Below are positions 32,609 to 41,873 of a stretch of DNA of 43,914 bases, piece after piece. The notes beneath the pieces are model-generated. The model made no database searches. It saw nothing but the letters and a program-made list of their open reading frames with translations, and had not been told where the DNA came from. Location: the NCBI GenBank assembly GCA_937877165.1, contig CALEFO010000187.1, positions 1 through 43,914 on the forward strand. The letters are read 5' to 3'. The DNA is from an uncultured Lachnospiraceae bacterium. GTDB lineage: Bacteria > Bacillota > Clostridia > Lachnospirales > Lachnospiraceae. The stretch's first letter is position 1, and each line of letters begins with the position of its first letter. The translations under genes and the position numbers were made by a program.

Positions 32609-33787
32609 TCAAACCTTTGCATTTCCTGTGCGGGCAGCACCCACCCTCGGCTTGGGACCGGGGAACATATAGAAATAGGTTTTGATCATTCCATTGTAGA
32701 TCTTCCGGTTCTTCTGCGCCTTGAGTCCGAGCGCCTTCTCAGCGTCGGAGTAGGAGGTGATGACATACAAAGACCAGGCTGAAAGCGCCTTGAAGCGCTC
32801 ACCGAGTGTTCGGTACAGAAGCAGAAGATCCTGGTCCTGTCCCTTCTCCAGCCGTTCACCATACGGAGGATTGGTGATGATAAAACCGTAGGAGCGTGGG
32901 TGGGAGAGCTCGGAGACCGGACGCACCTGGAAATGGATGAGACCGTCCACCCCGGCCAGCCTGGCGTTCTCACGGGCGGCATAGATGGCGTCGCGGTCAA
33001 TATCGTATCCCTGCAGATCACAGGGAACGGAGAGGTCAATTTCGCCGCGCAGTTCCTCCCGGATTTCGGCCCACATGGAAGGCGGGATCAGATTGTCCCA
33101 GGCTTCTGCGGTGAAGCTGCGGGTAAGGCCGGGAGCGATATGGGCACTGATCATGGCAGCTTCAATCAGGAAGGTGCCGGAGCCGCAGAAGGGATCCACC
33201 AGCATTCTTCCGGGACGCCAGGGTGTGAGTGCAATGAGCCCGGCCGCGAGGTTCTCCGCGATCGGCGCCTGCACCTTGTATTTGCGGTAGCCGCGCTTGT
33301 GCAGGGATTCACCGGTCGTATCAATGGCGACGGTGACCTCGTCCTTTTTCAGAAAGACGCGGACCGGGTAGGAAGCGCCGGTTTCCGGGAAGACGGTGAG
33401 ACCGTAATGCTCGGACATGCGGGAAACCATGGCTTTTTTCATTACGGACTGAATGTCGGAGGGAGAGAAAAGCCTTGATTTCACGCTGGAGGCCTTGGTG
33501 ACCCAGAATTTTGCCTCTCTTGGAAGAAAGTCTTCCCAGGGGAGCGCACGGGTGCCTTGGAACAGCTCTTCAAATGTCTCCGCATGAAAGGCTCCAACCT
33601 TCAAAAGAACGCGCTCTGCCACGCGCAGGGAGAGATTGGCGCGGACAAGGGCCTCCGTGTCGCCTTCAAAGGTTACGCGGCCGTCATCCACCTCGGTGAT
33701 CTCATAGCCGAGGTCATAAATTTCGTTTTTTACTACGCTCTCCAGACCAAAATGGCAGGGAGCAATCAATTCATAAGTCTGCATCAT
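32609..33787 (-). CDS. THUMP-domain class I RNA methyltransferase
   Basis: A 392-residue SAM-dependent methyltransferase of the RlmL-N/YpsC type, predicted to make N2-methylguanosine in 23S rRNA. An N-terminal ferredoxin-like and THUMP region covers about residues 1-160. The Rossmann domain follows: VDPFCGSGTFLIEAAMI (SAM binding) and the catalytic TNPPYGERLE. AGGAAAAT lies directly before the first of two Met codons. It is the first gene of the three-gene minus-strand unit with rdgB and the phosphoesterase. Confidence 0.92.
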   Translation of the reverse strand: MMQTYELIAPCHFGLESVVKNEIYDLGYEITEVDDGRVTFEGDTEALVRANLSLRVAERVLLKVGAFHAETFEELFQGTRALPWEDFLPREAKFWVTKASSVKSRLFSPSDIQSVMKKAMVSRMSEHYGLTVFPETGASYPVRVFLKKDEVTVAIDTTGESLHKRGYRKYKVQAPIAENLAAGLIALTPWRPGRMLVDPFCGSGTFLIEAAMISAHIAPGLTRSFTAEAWDNLIPPSMWAEIREELRGEIDLSVPCDLQGYDIDRDAIYAARENARLAGVDGLIHFQVRPVSELSHPRSYGFIITNPPYGERLEKGQDQDLLLLYRTLGERFKALSAWSLYVITSYSDAEKALGLKAQKNRKIYNGMIKTYFYMFPGPKPRVGAARTGNAKV

Positions 33788-33925
33788 ATTTTCCTGAAAA
33801 TATAATTAATATCCTCCCTATTATAAAAAGCCTTCGGATAAAAGACAATTGCGGAAAGCGTGAAGGCATCGAAACTGCGAAGGAAAGGCAGGAGGGAAAA
33901 CCAAAAGAAAAGAAGGACAAGGAAG

Positions 33926-33965
33926 AAAAAGCAGGAGACCATCCATTATGGAAAGTCTCCTGCAG
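33926..33965 (-). terminator. Terminator of gdhA
   Basis: GCAGGAGAC...CC and GG...GTCTCCTGC form an imperfect stem of about 15 bp. On the minus strand it is followed by TTTTTCTT. Confidence 0.85.
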
Positions 33966-34048
33966 ATGAAACAATATTGCTGTGCTGCATTCCGGCATCC
34001 GGCTCTGCAGCATCCGATCAGTGGAAAACGTCCGCTTCGTCAGCTGGA

Positions 34049-35395
34049 TCAGACGTTGCCCTGAGCGAGCATAGCGTCAGCAACCTTCTCGAAGCCTGCG
34101 ATGTTCGCGCCTGCAACGAAGTCGCCCTCGTGACCGTACTTCTTGGCAGCGGTAGAAACCTTGCTGTAGATACCTGCCATGATGCCCTTCAGCTTCTCAT
34201 CGACCTCATCGAAGGTCCAGGACAGACGCTCGGAGTTCTGGCTCATTTCCAGTGCGGAAACAGCTACGCCGCCTGCGTTTGCAGCCTTTGCGGGCATATA
34301 CAGGAAGCCGCTCTCAACGCGCGCCTTCTCGTAAGCATCAATAGCATCTGCATCAGAAGGCATGTTCGCGCCCTCGCATACGCACCAGCAGCCGTTGGCA
34401 ATCAGAGTCTTGGCATCCTCGCCGTTGATCTCGTTCTGGGTTGCGCAAGGAAGTGCGATATCACACTTTACGCCCCAAGGCTTCTGGCCTTCGAAGTACT
34501 GAGCAGTCGGAACCTTCTCAACGTATTCCTTGATTCTTCCGCGGTGACCCTGCTTGATGTCGAAGACAACATCGAGTTTGATTCCGTCGGGATCATAAAC
34601 ATATCCGTTGGAGTCAGAGCAGGTAACCGGCTTTGCGCCGAGCTGCTGTGCCTTCTGGATTGCGTACTGTGCAACGTTTCCGGAACCGGAGACGACAACA
34701 GTCTTGCCTTCCAGAGACTTTCCTGTGCCCTTGACAACCTCATTGGTAATGTATACCAGGCCATAGCCGGTAGCTTCCGGTCTTGCAAGAGATCCGCCGA
34801 AGCTCAGGCCCTTTCCGGTCAGAACGCCCTCATACAGGTTGGTGATTCTCTTGTACTGACCGTACAGATAGCCGATTTCACGTCCGCCGACACCGATATC
34901 ACCGGCAGGAACATCCTCGTCTGCTCCGATGTACTTGAAGAGCTCAGTCATGAAGCTCTGGCAGAAACGCATTACCTCTGCGTCCGACTTGCCCTTGGGA
35001 TCGAAATCGGAACCGCCCTTGCCGCCGCCGATCGGAAGACCGGTCAGAGAGTTCTTGAAGATCTGCTCGAAGCCCAGGAACTTCAGAATGGACTGGTTTA
35101 CAGAAGGATGGAAACGGAGACCTCCCTTGTACGGTCCGATTGCGGAATTGAACTGTACGCGGTAGCCAAGGTTAACCTGCTGCTTGCCCTGATCATCCAC
35201 CCACGGTACACGGAATGTGATGATGCGCTCGGGCTCAACAAGACGCTCCAGCAGAGAATTCTTGCGATAAAGGTCCTCATTTGCCTCTACGATCGGGGTA
35301 ATGGTCTCGAGGATTCTCTTTGCTGCCTCAAGAAATTCAGGCTCGTATGCGTGCTTCTCTTCAAGCTTTGCATACACTTCTTCAACATATGACAT
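34049..35395 (-). CDS. gdhA: NADP-type glutamate dehydrogenase
   Basis: A 448-residue hexameric-type GDH, the length of bacterial NADP-linked enzymes. It makes glutamate from 2-oxoglutarate and ammonium. Seen: GPYKGGLRFHPSVN, LTGLPIGGGKGGSDFDPKG with the catalytic Lys, the nucleotide-binding VVVSGSGNVAQYAI and the C-terminal KAANAGGVAVSALEMSQN. Strong codon bias and a strong promoter suggest high expression. AGGAGGAAGGAACT precedes the start. Confidence 0.97.
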   Translation of the reverse strand: MSYVEEVYAKLEEKHAYEPEFLEAAKRILETITPIVEANEDLYRKNSLLERLVEPERIITFRVPWVDDQGKQQVNLGYRVQFNSAIGPYKGGLRFHPSVNQSILKFLGFEQIFKNSLTGLPIGGGKGGSDFDPKGKSDAEVMRFCQSFMTELFKYIGADEDVPAGDIGVGGREIGYLYGQYKRITNLYEGVLTGKGLSFGGSLARPEATGYGLVYITNEVVKGTGKSLEGKTVVVSGSGNVAQYAIQKAQQLGAKPVTCSDSNGYVYDPDGIKLDVVFDIKQGHRGRIKEYVEKVPTAQYFEGQKPWGVKCDIALPCATQNEINGEDAKTLIANGCWCVCEGANMPSDADAIDAYEKARVESGFLYMPAKAANAGGVAVSALEMSQNSERLSWTFDEVDEKLKGIMAGIYSKVSTAAKKYGHEGDFVAGANIAGFEKVADAMLAQGNV

Positions 35396-35496
35396 AGTTC
35401 CTTCCTCCTATTTCATCCGTTTAAAGAATAAATGAACGGTATTTCGTGCTTTGATCAGATACAAAATGTATAACTGTATACAAAAGCACCTCTTGC

Positions 35497-35525
35497 ATTA
35501 TATGTTTTGAATGGCCATGCGACAA
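35497..35525 (-). promoter_or_regulatory. Promoter of gdhA
   Basis: On the minus strand TTGTCG (plus 35520-35525), a 17-bp spacer and a perfect TATAAT (plus 35497-35502). The leader is about 95 nt. Confidence 0.85.
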
Positions 35526-35673
35526 GTATTTTTCGGTATTTTCTGGTGAAAAAGATATGCAGCAGAAGAAATAATTTAAATAAGATATTATAAAGAAAAT
35601 ATAATTCAGAATTAATATGAATGTATTGAAAAAATCGTGCAGCCAGGAGGACAGACAGCTCCCTGTTACAGAA

Positions 35674-35706
35674 AATCCCCGGGCGGCGGCAAACCGTCCG
35701 GGGATG
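35674..35706 (-). terminator. Terminator of asnA
   Basis: ATCCCCGG and CCGGGGAT form the outer stem, extended by ACGG/CCGC-type pairs; TTTTCTG follows on the minus strand. Confidence 0.75.
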
Positions 35707-35745
35707 GAATCTGAAGCAAAAAGTGAAATAAAAAGGATTGAAAAA

Positions 35746-36756
35746 TTATAGCAGCTGAATGCCGTGTGCCGCGCATTCCTTTGCAGTTTCCTCCGGCCAG
35801 AGGGAGCACTGCACCTCACCGATGTGAGCCTTGCGCAGGAAGAACATGCAGATGCGGGACTGGCCGATGCCGCCGCCGATCGTATAAGGAAGTTCTCCGT
35901 TCAGGACGGCCTTCTGGAACGGCAGGGAAGCACGCTCCTCACAGCCGGCCTTCTTCAGCTGCTCGGCAAGAGACTTCTCATCTACGCGGATTCCCATGGA
36001 GGACAGCTCCAGAGCAATGTCCAGAAGAGGGTAGTATACCAGAATATCGGCGTTGAGCGCCCAGTCATCGTAGTCCGGTGCACGGCCATCGTGCGGCTTG
36101 CCATTCTCGAGCTTATCACCGATCTGAAGGATGCAGACCGCACCCTTTGCCTGCGTGATGTAGTACTCGCGCTCCTTCGGCGTGTTGTCCGGGAACATCT
36201 CCTCGAGCTCTCTTGTCGTGACGAAGAAGATATCATCCGGCAGGATCTCCGTGATGTAGTCATAGCGGATGGACATGTATTTCTCGGTCTTGCGCAGAAC
36301 ATGGTAAACAGAGCGGACCACGGCCTTCAGTGTTTCCATGGTGCGGTCTTCCTTGCGGATAATTTTCTCCCAATCCCACTGATCGACATAAATGGAGTGA
36401 ATGTTGTCGGTGATTTCATCCCGGCGGATCGCACTCATGTCGGTATAGAGGCCCTCGCCGACCGAAAAGCCGTATTTCTTCAGAGCAAAGCGCTTCCATT
36501 TCGCAAGGGACTGGACGACCTCAGCCTCGCGTCCGTTCTGCTCCAGAATATCAAAGGAAACCGGGCGTTCCACACCGTTGAGGTTATCGTTCAGACCGGA
36601 AGTCGGATCCACAAACAGCGGTGCGGATACGCGCAGAAGATTCAGGCGCTCGGCGAGAAGGTTCTGGAAAAAATCCTTCACAACCTTGATGGCAACCTGC
36701 GTTTCATGCAGGTTCAGGGCAGATTCATAACCCTTCGGAATGGTTAAATGATCCAT
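35746..36756 (-). CDS. asnA: Aspartate-ammonia ligase
   Basis: A 336-residue AsnA, the ammonia-dependent asparagine synthetase related to class II aminoacyl-tRNA synthetases. Seen: the N terminus IPKGYESALNLHETQVAIK, VSAPLFVDPTSGLNDNLNG, the YVDQWDWEK segment, and the C-terminal GGGIGQSRICMFFLRKAHIGE (class II motif 3-like). The length matches the family. I looked for an Asn T-box upstream and saw none. A possible promoter is TTGCAG-17-TATTAG, about 40 bp before the gene. Confidence 0.97.
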   Translation of the reverse strand: MDHLTIPKGYESALNLHETQVAIKVVKDFFQNLLAERLNLLRVSAPLFVDPTSGLNDNLNGVERPVSFDILEQNGREAEVVQSLAKWKRFALKKYGFSVGEGLYTDMSAIRRDEITDNIHSIYVDQWDWEKIIRKEDRTMETLKAVVRSVYHVLRKTEKYMSIRYDYITEILPDDIFFVTTRELEEMFPDNTPKEREYYITQAKGAVCILQIGDKLENGKPHDGRAPDYDDWALNADILVYYPLLDIALELSSMGIRVDEKSLAEQLKKAGCEERASLPFQKAVLNGELPYTIGGGIGQSRICMFFLRKAHIGEVQCSLWPEETAKECAAHGIQLL

Positions 36757-37271
36757 AGAAGCCTCTTTTCTTGTGTTCTTACCTAATAATATGTGATTGC
36801 TTTCTCTGCAAGGCTCCCGAAAATTCTGACAGACAGAAGAAGGAAACGGTGCAGCGCTGCAGAAAAACCGCAGTCATGCCGGAAAGCCGTAATCAATTAA
36901 AACGCATTTAAGATGTCATTTCAAGTGGAGATCATGGCGGGGCCGGGGAAGTTCCCAAAGGGAACCGGCAGGCGGCGGACCCCAGACTGTGCAGGAGTTT
37001 TCAGCAGACAATACGTCATAAAAATCCGCCTTCTTCCGCCAGATTCGGATAAATTAATTGCGGATCTGCGAAAGAACGTGTGAATACGTCGAAAAATAGC
37101 CAATAAAATTTCTATAAAACATCGATTCCACCAATTTACATTTGAAAAAGTCTCGTTATAATAGGTCCCAGCATAGAGAGAGCAGGGGAAAAGCCTGCAT
37201 ATGTCACGGAAAACGTCGCAGAAAACCAGACAAAAAAGTGAACAGACTCCCTGTGAGGAAGGAGGAATCCA
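36757..37271. other. 515-bp intergenic region between divergent genes
   Basis: It separates asnA (minus) from the HPr-like gene (plus). It contains the plus-strand promoter at 37135-37162, a perfect GTTCCC-AAA-GGGAAC palindrome near 36952, and a GCAGCGCTGC palindrome near 36853. The small open frames inside have no ribosome sites. Otherwise I see nothing in it. Confidence 0.6.
37135..37162 (+). promoter_or_regulatory. Promoter of the HPr-like gene
   Basis: TTTACA (37135-37140), a 16-bp spacer and a perfect TATAAT (37157-37162). The leader is about 105 nt. Confidence 0.8.
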
Positions 37272-37511
37272 ATGAGAACAACCAGATACATTTATTTAAA
37301 CGCAAAAGATGTTCAGAGCTTTGTACATGCTGCGGAACACTGTGATTTTGATATTGATGTTGCCAATGACCGTTACGGACGCTATGTGGTGGATGCGAAA
37401 TCGTTCCTTGGTGTGATGGGCCTGGATTTAAGAGGCCGTCTTGCCGTGTCCTACAATGGCTATGACGAAGAGTTTGAGCGGTATTTAAACAGCAAGCAGA
37501 TGGCTGTCTGA
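37272..37511 (+). CDS. HPr-like protein lacking the phosphorylated His
   Basis: A 79-residue protein with the HPr fold pattern. The C-terminal half, DAKSFLGVMGLDLRGRLAVS followed by YNGYDEEF, matches the HPr region around regulatory Ser46 (here Ser44). The N-terminal GLHARPA motif with the PTS-phosphorylated His15 is missing: the equivalent stretch is LNAKDVQSFV. It therefore cannot pass phosphate as normal HPr does. It might be a regulatory paralogue that still accepts HPr kinase input, like a Crh-type protein; this is inference. AGGAAGGAGGAATCCA precedes the start. It has its own promoter and a long hairpin after it. Confidence 0.85.
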   Translation: MRTTRYIYLNAKDVQSFVHAAEHCDFDIDVANDRYGRYVVDAKSFLGVMGLDLRGRLAVSYNGYDEEFERYLNSKQMAV

Positions 37512-37541
37512 GACAATCAGACGGCAGAAGGTCTGTGAGAG

Positions 37542-37583
37542 GGCGGCAGAAAGAAGATGAGGCATCTTCTTTCTGCCGCCTTT
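37542..37583 (+). terminator. Long hairpin after the HPr-like gene
   Basis: GGCGGCAGAAAGAAGATG and CATCTTCTTTCTGCCGCC are perfect 18-bp arms around a 3-nt loop (AGG). Only TTTGG follows, so the T tract is weak, but the stem is very strong. Confidence 0.75.
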
Positions 37584-37770
37584 GGCGTTCTTGAAGTTGG
37601 GAATTGTCTTGTTAGTGCTTGAAGGAACCGGGCGGCGGGCTGCCATTGTTCGTGACGGAAAGAGCAGGGATCCATGCTCCGTATCCGCGGCCTGAGAGGA
37701 AAGAGAGCTTTCCTGGAGACGGTGTGGGGAAGCTGCGGGAAAGAGCACGGCGTGTGGTAAAATAGGAGGC

Positions 37771-40218
37771 ATGAGTGCAATTGAAATTTCCGTGCGCGGC
37801 CTGGTGGAATTCCTCCTTCGCTGCGGCGATCTGGACAACCGAACAGGGGGAGGCGCGGAGGATGCGATGCTTGCGGGCTCCCGCATGCACCGCAAGCTCC
37901 AGGATGCGGCGGAAGGGGATTATCATCCTGAGATTCCGCTGGAGGGGATCTGGGAGTATCCGGCAGAGGACCTTTCCGTGCATGTGCAGGGCCGTGCCGA
38001 TGGAATTTACCAGGGTACCAACCCAGGGGAAACCGAAAAGCTCTGGACGATTGATGAGATTAAAACCACATACCGGCAGCTCCGGAGCATCCGGAAGCCG
38101 GAGATGGTTCACCTGGCCCAGGCAAAGTGTTATGCCTGGTTTTATGCAAGCCAGAACCATCTGGAGAAGATCTGCGTGCGCATGACCTACTGCAATCTGG
38201 AGACAGAGGGAATCCGAAGATTTTATGAGACCGACACGCTGGAGGAGCTGGAGACGTGGTACCGGGAGCTGATGGAGCAGTATCATCCATGGGCGAGGTT
38301 TGCGGCAGATTGGAAGAGGACCAGAAACGAATCCATTCGGGCACTGGGGTTCCCGTTTCCGTACCGGAAGGGCCAGAAAGAGCTTGCGGCGAATGTCTAC
38401 CGGACCATTGTACACGGAAGGAAGCTCTTTCTGGAGGCACCGACCGGGACCGGGAAAACCGTCACGACGCTTTTTCCTTCCATTAAGGCGATCGGCGAGG
38501 AGAAGGCGGACCGGATTTTCTACCTGACGGCGAAGACTGTGACCGGTGCGGCCGCGGAGAATGCGGTGACGCAGATGCGAAAAAAGGGACTTCGCATGAA
38601 AAGCGTTCTTCTGACGGCCCGGGAGAAGGTGTGCGTTCTGGAAAAGCCTGATTGCAATCCGGAGAGCTGCCAGCGGGCCAAGGGACATTTTGACCGGATC
38701 AATGAGGCTATTTATGCGCTGCTGACGAAAGAGGAGAGCTTTTCGCGGGAGAAGATCGCAGAGTACGCGGAACAATACCAGGTCTGCCCATTTGAAATGG
38801 CATTGGATATGAGTCTTTTTTCGGATGTAGTGATCGGGGATTACAACTATCTGTTCGACCCGCACGCGTATCTGCGGCGCTTTTTTGCGGCGGGTGGTTC
38901 CGGGAAGGGGCAGTTTCTTTTCCTGATTGATGAGGCCCACAACCTGGTGGACCGCGGACGGGAAATGTACAGTGCCGACCTTGTCAGGGAAGAGGTCAAA
39001 AGGATGCGCCGTAAGGTGAAGGATCTCTGGCCGAAGCTCTACACGAAGATCGGGAGAATCAGCCGGGAACTGCTGGCGATTGGAAGAGAAACTTCCGGCT
39101 GTACGGTTCTGGACAATGTGGACCGCCTGGCAGGCCTCGTGACGGATGCCGATCTGGAGCTGAGCAGAATCCTCGGAGAGGAGCGCATTGCAGATCAGTC
39201 CGGGAGCGGAAGAAAGGATCCGGACCGGAACAAAAAGAAGGAGCTGCGCCCGGAGCTTTTGGATTTCTATTTCAAAATCGATCATTTTGCTTCCACTTAC
39301 TCCGCAATGGATGATCACTATGTGTGCTATGCGCAGACACCGGGCGTGGCCGCCGGCGAAATCAGGGGAGCAGAAAACGTCCGCGTGCGGCTTTTCTGTG
39401 TGGACCCGGGGAGGCGCCTTCGGGAGTGCATGGAGAAGGGAAGGGCATCCATCCTTTTCTCCGCAACGATGCTGCCGATTACCTATTATAAAGCCCTGCT
39501 CGGCGGAACGGAGGAGGACTATGAGATTTACGCCCAGTCCGTGTTCGATCCGGAAAAAAGAGGGCTGTACCTGGTGAAGGACCTGACCAGCCGCTACCAG
39601 TACCGGACGCCGGATACCTTTGAGAGGCTTTCAGACTGCATCGCCGGTGTGATTTCACAGAGAAACGGCAACTACATGGCTTTTTTTCCATCCTACGCAT
39701 TTCTGAATCAGGTGGCAGACCGATTCGAGCTTCGTTACGGACACAGCTGCACGGTGCTCCGCCAGAAAAGTGCCATGCAGGAAGAGGAGAGAGAGGCCTT
39801 CCTGCACCGGTTCGATGAGGTTTACGATGACAGGACGCTCCTCGGCTTCTGCGTGATGGGCGGGATTTTCAGCGAGGGCATTGACCTGAAAAACGATTCG
39901 CTGATTGGTGTTATGATTGTGGGAACCGGGATTCCGCAGGTGTGTGCGGAGAGGGAGCTATTGAAGAACTATTTCGATGAAAAGGGGCAGAACGGGTATG
40001 ACTATGCGTACCGCTTTCCCGGAATGAACAAGGTACAGCAGGCGGCCGGGCGGGTGATTCGGACCAGTGAGGATGTCGGAATTGTCGTTCTGATTGATGA
40101 TCGGTTTCTGACTCCGGCGTGCAGAAGGCTCTTCCCCGCGGAATGGTCGAACGCGCAGATCACGGACAGCCGGGAGGTCGGGAGGCTCGCGGAGAAGTTC
40201 TGGAACGAGTGGCTGTGA
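37771..40218 (+). CDS. Cas4-like nuclease / XPD-DinG-type helicase fusion
   Basis: An 815-residue protein. The first ~190 residues read as a PD-(D/E)XK nuclease of the Cas4/RecB group: GSRMHRKLQ (His40), QGRADG (Asp77), IDEIKTT (Asp95-Glu96-x-Lys98) and an AQAKCYAWF helix motif. The rest is a superfamily 2 helicase of the XPD/DinG type: Walker A EAPTGTGKTVTT (about 221-232), four Cys (288, 295, 300, 339) placed for a 4Fe-4S cluster, LIDEAHNLVDR (DEAH at 387-390), SATMLPITYY and the C-terminal motif VI QAAGRVIRTSEDVG. It probably acts in DNA repair or replication-linked processing. AGGAGGC precedes the start. It appears to be transcribed alone. Confidence 0.92.
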   Translation: MSAIEISVRGLVEFLLRCGDLDNRTGGGAEDAMLAGSRMHRKLQDAAEGDYHPEIPLEGIWEYPAEDLSVHVQGRADGIYQGTNPGETEKLWTIDEIKTTYRQLRSIRKPEMVHLAQAKCYAWFYASQNHLEKICVRMTYCNLETEGIRRFYETDTLEELETWYRELMEQYHPWARFAADWKRTRNESIRALGFPFPYRKGQKELAANVYRTIVHGRKLFLEAPTGTGKTVTTLFPSIKAIGEEKADRIFYLTAKTVTGAAAENAVTQMRKKGLRMKSVLLTAREKVCVLEKPDCNPESCQRAKGHFDRINEAIYALLTKEESFSREKIAEYAEQYQVCPFEMALDMSLFSDVVIGDYNYLFDPHAYLRRFFAAGGSGKGQFLFLIDEAHNLVDRGREMYSADLVREEVKRMRRKVKDLWPKLYTKIGRISRELLAIGRETSGCTVLDNVDRLAGLVTDADLELSRILGEERIADQSGSGRKDPDRNKKKELRPELLDFYFKIDHFASTYSAMDDHYVCYAQTPGVAAGEIRGAENVRVRLFCVDPGRRLRECMEKGRASILFSATMLPITYYKALLGGTEEDYEIYAQSVFDPEKRGLYLVKDLTSRYQYRTPDTFERLSDCIAGVISQRNGNYMAFFPSYAFLNQVADRFELRYGHSCTVLRQKSAMQEEEREAFLHRFDEVYDDRTLLGFCVMGGIFSEGIDLKNDSLIGVMIVGTGIPQVCAERELLKNYFDEKGQNGYDYAYRFPGMNKVQQAAGRVIRTSEDVGIVVLIDDRFLTPACRRLFPAEWSNAQITDSREVGRLAEKFWNEWL

Positions 40219-40559
40219 AGCGGCCTGTCGGCAGTCCATCGGCATCCAAACACTGCCGGCATGCTGATAGGGGGCAAGGCCGCAGTGTGCGGTGCAAAGA
40301 GAAGACCGGACGGTTGAGAATATGACGTGAAATGTCAAACTATACAGAAAATAGAGAAATATTTTAAAACGGGAAAACGGAGGAAAAATCCTTGTAAATT
40401 GTGGATAACTATGTGGAAAACGTGGATTATTCGCATAATGAGAAATGAAACAACGGAGAAGAATGGCATAAATAGACAGAAAACAATGACCGCAGAAAGC
40501 TGTCGGTTCTGCAGAACAGATGAAGAAGACGCTGGCGGATGCGGGGAATGGAGAAAACA
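40219..40559. other. 341-bp intergenic region
   Basis: No gene is supported. The left part is GC-rich with inverted repeats. The right part is AT-rich and contains one consensus DnaA box, TGTGGATAA (near 40398), followed by the similar TGTGGAAAA. A second full box cluster is absent and no replication gene is near, so this is not evidence of an origin. Confidence 0.55.
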
Positions 40560-41870
40560 ATGTGGGCTGAAGAGAGTGTGATCTATCAGATTTATCCGCT
40601 TGGAATGTGCGGGGCACCGTTTGAAAACGATGGGAAGCAGGAGCACCGGATCCTCCGGGTGCTGGACTGGATTCCGCACCTGAAAAGGCTCGGCGTGACG
40701 GCCGTCCTGTTCAATCCCCTTTTTGAGTCGGACACACACGGCTACAACACAAGAGATTATCGGAAGGTGGATGTGCGGCTTGGAACCAATGAGGATTTCA
40801 AAAGAGTCTGTGACGCCCTTCACGGGGCAGGAATCCGGATTTTTCTGGACGGTGTGTTCAATCACGCGGGAAGAGGCTTTGGACCGTTTCAGGATGTCCT
40901 TCAGAAGAAGAGGGAGAGCCCGTACAAGGACTGGTTCTATCTGAATTTTGACGGAAATGACAGCTACAATGACGGGCTCTGGTACGAGGGCTGGGAGGGC
41001 AATTACGACCTGGTGAAGCTCAACCTCGACAATGAAGCCGTGAAAAATTATCTCCTGGAAAGCGTCGGGATGTGGATCGATGAGTTCGGCATTGATGGAC
41101 TGCGCCTGGACGTAGCGTATATGCTGAACCGGAATTTTCTCAAGGCCCTGCGCTGGTACGTGGACCAGAAAAAAACGGAATTTTACCTGATCGGCGAGAT
41201 CCTCGGCGGCGACTATAAGCAGATCGTCAATCCGGAAATGTGCAACAGCGCGACGAACTACGAGTGCTGCAAGGGTCTGTGGTCAAGCTTCAACAGCATG
41301 AATCTGTTCGAGATCAACCACTCGCTGATGCGCCAGTTTGGTTCCGATCCGTGGTGCCTGTACCGCGGCATGCACCTTCTGAGCTTTGTGGACAATCACG
41401 ATATCACGAGAGCTGCCTCCATCCTGAACAATCCTTCGCATCTGCCGCTCATCTATGCGTTGATGTTCGGAATGCCGGGAATTCCCTGCATTTATTATGG
41501 AAGCGAATGGGGCGTGAAGGGAAGAAAGGAAGACGGCGATCCGTGTCTTCGCCCTGCCCTGGAAAGGCCGGAGTGGAATGAGCTGACGGAGTGGATCGCG
41601 AAGCTTTCCGCCGCAAAGAAGGCGTCCGAGGCGCTTTGCTGCGGAGATTTCCGGAGCGTTCTTCTGACGAATCGGCAGTGTATTTTTGAGAGAAAAAGTG
41701 AAAATGAGCGGGTTCTGGTTGCTGTTAACGCGGACGCAGAGCCGTTCACGGCTCATTTCGACGCGGGGTGCGGGCAGGCACGGGATCTGATTACCGGACA
41801 GATGCATGATTTCGGAGGAGGAAGCGTTCTTCCGGCGTACAGCGCCGCCTTCTGGAAATGTGAGAGATAA
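40560..41870 (+). CDS. GH13 alpha-amylase-family enzyme
   Basis: A 436-residue cytoplasmic glycoside hydrolase family 13 protein (no signal peptide). The catalytic triad is intact: Asp184 in GLRLDVAYM, Glu213 in LIGEILGG and Asp278 in FVDNHD. LDGVFNHAGRG is the first conserved region. A small beta-domain at the C terminus (from about 370) ends the protein. The specificity within GH13 is not evident; the sequence resembles short maltodextrin- or neopullulanase-type intracellular members. I choose ATG 40560 because GGAG lies 6 nt upstream; ATG codons at 40548 and 40539 are in frame. No terminator is clear between it and the metN leader, whose promoter starts 3 bp after the stop. Confidence 0.9.
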   Translation: MWAEESVIYQIYPLGMCGAPFENDGKQEHRILRVLDWIPHLKRLGVTAVLFNPLFESDTHGYNTRDYRKVDVRLGTNEDFKRVCDALHGAGIRIFLDGVFNHAGRGFGPFQDVLQKKRESPYKDWFYLNFDGNDSYNDGLWYEGWEGNYDLVKLNLDNEAVKNYLLESVGMWIDEFGIDGLRLDVAYMLNRNFLKALRWYVDQKKTEFYLIGEILGGDYKQIVNPEMCNSATNYECCKGLWSSFNSMNLFEINHSLMRQFGSDPWCLYRGMHLLSFVDNHDITRAASILNNPSHLPLIYALMFGMPGIPCIYYGSEWGVKGRKEDGDPCLRPALERPEWNELTEWIAKLSAAKKASEALCCGDFRSVLLTNRQCIFERKSENERVLVAVNADAEPFTAHFDAGCGQARDLITGQMHDFGGGSVLPAYSAAFWKCER

Positions 41871-41873
41871 GGG

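Larger units (their letters stand above)
35396..35745. other. Intergenic region asnA-gdhA
   Basis: This 350-bp AT-rich stretch holds the gdhA promoter and a leader with an inverted repeat GTGCTTT/AAAGCAC on the minus strand (about 35445-35488). It also holds the asnA terminator near 35678-35705. No gene is supported. Confidence 0.7.

Noticed and set aside
33860..35392. A 510-residue plus-strand open frame opposite gdhA
   Set aside because: It lies across the strongly supported gdhA gene and begins inside the terminator region; it shows no family motif.
36757..37100. Asn T-box before asnA
   Set aside because: No T-box sequence (AGGGTGGNACCGCG-like) or specifier structure is seen on the minus strand.
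40395..40425. A consensus DnaA box and a near copy, suggesting an origin
   Set aside because: Only one good box is present, and no dnaA, dnaN, rpmH or AT-rich unwinding cluster is near.
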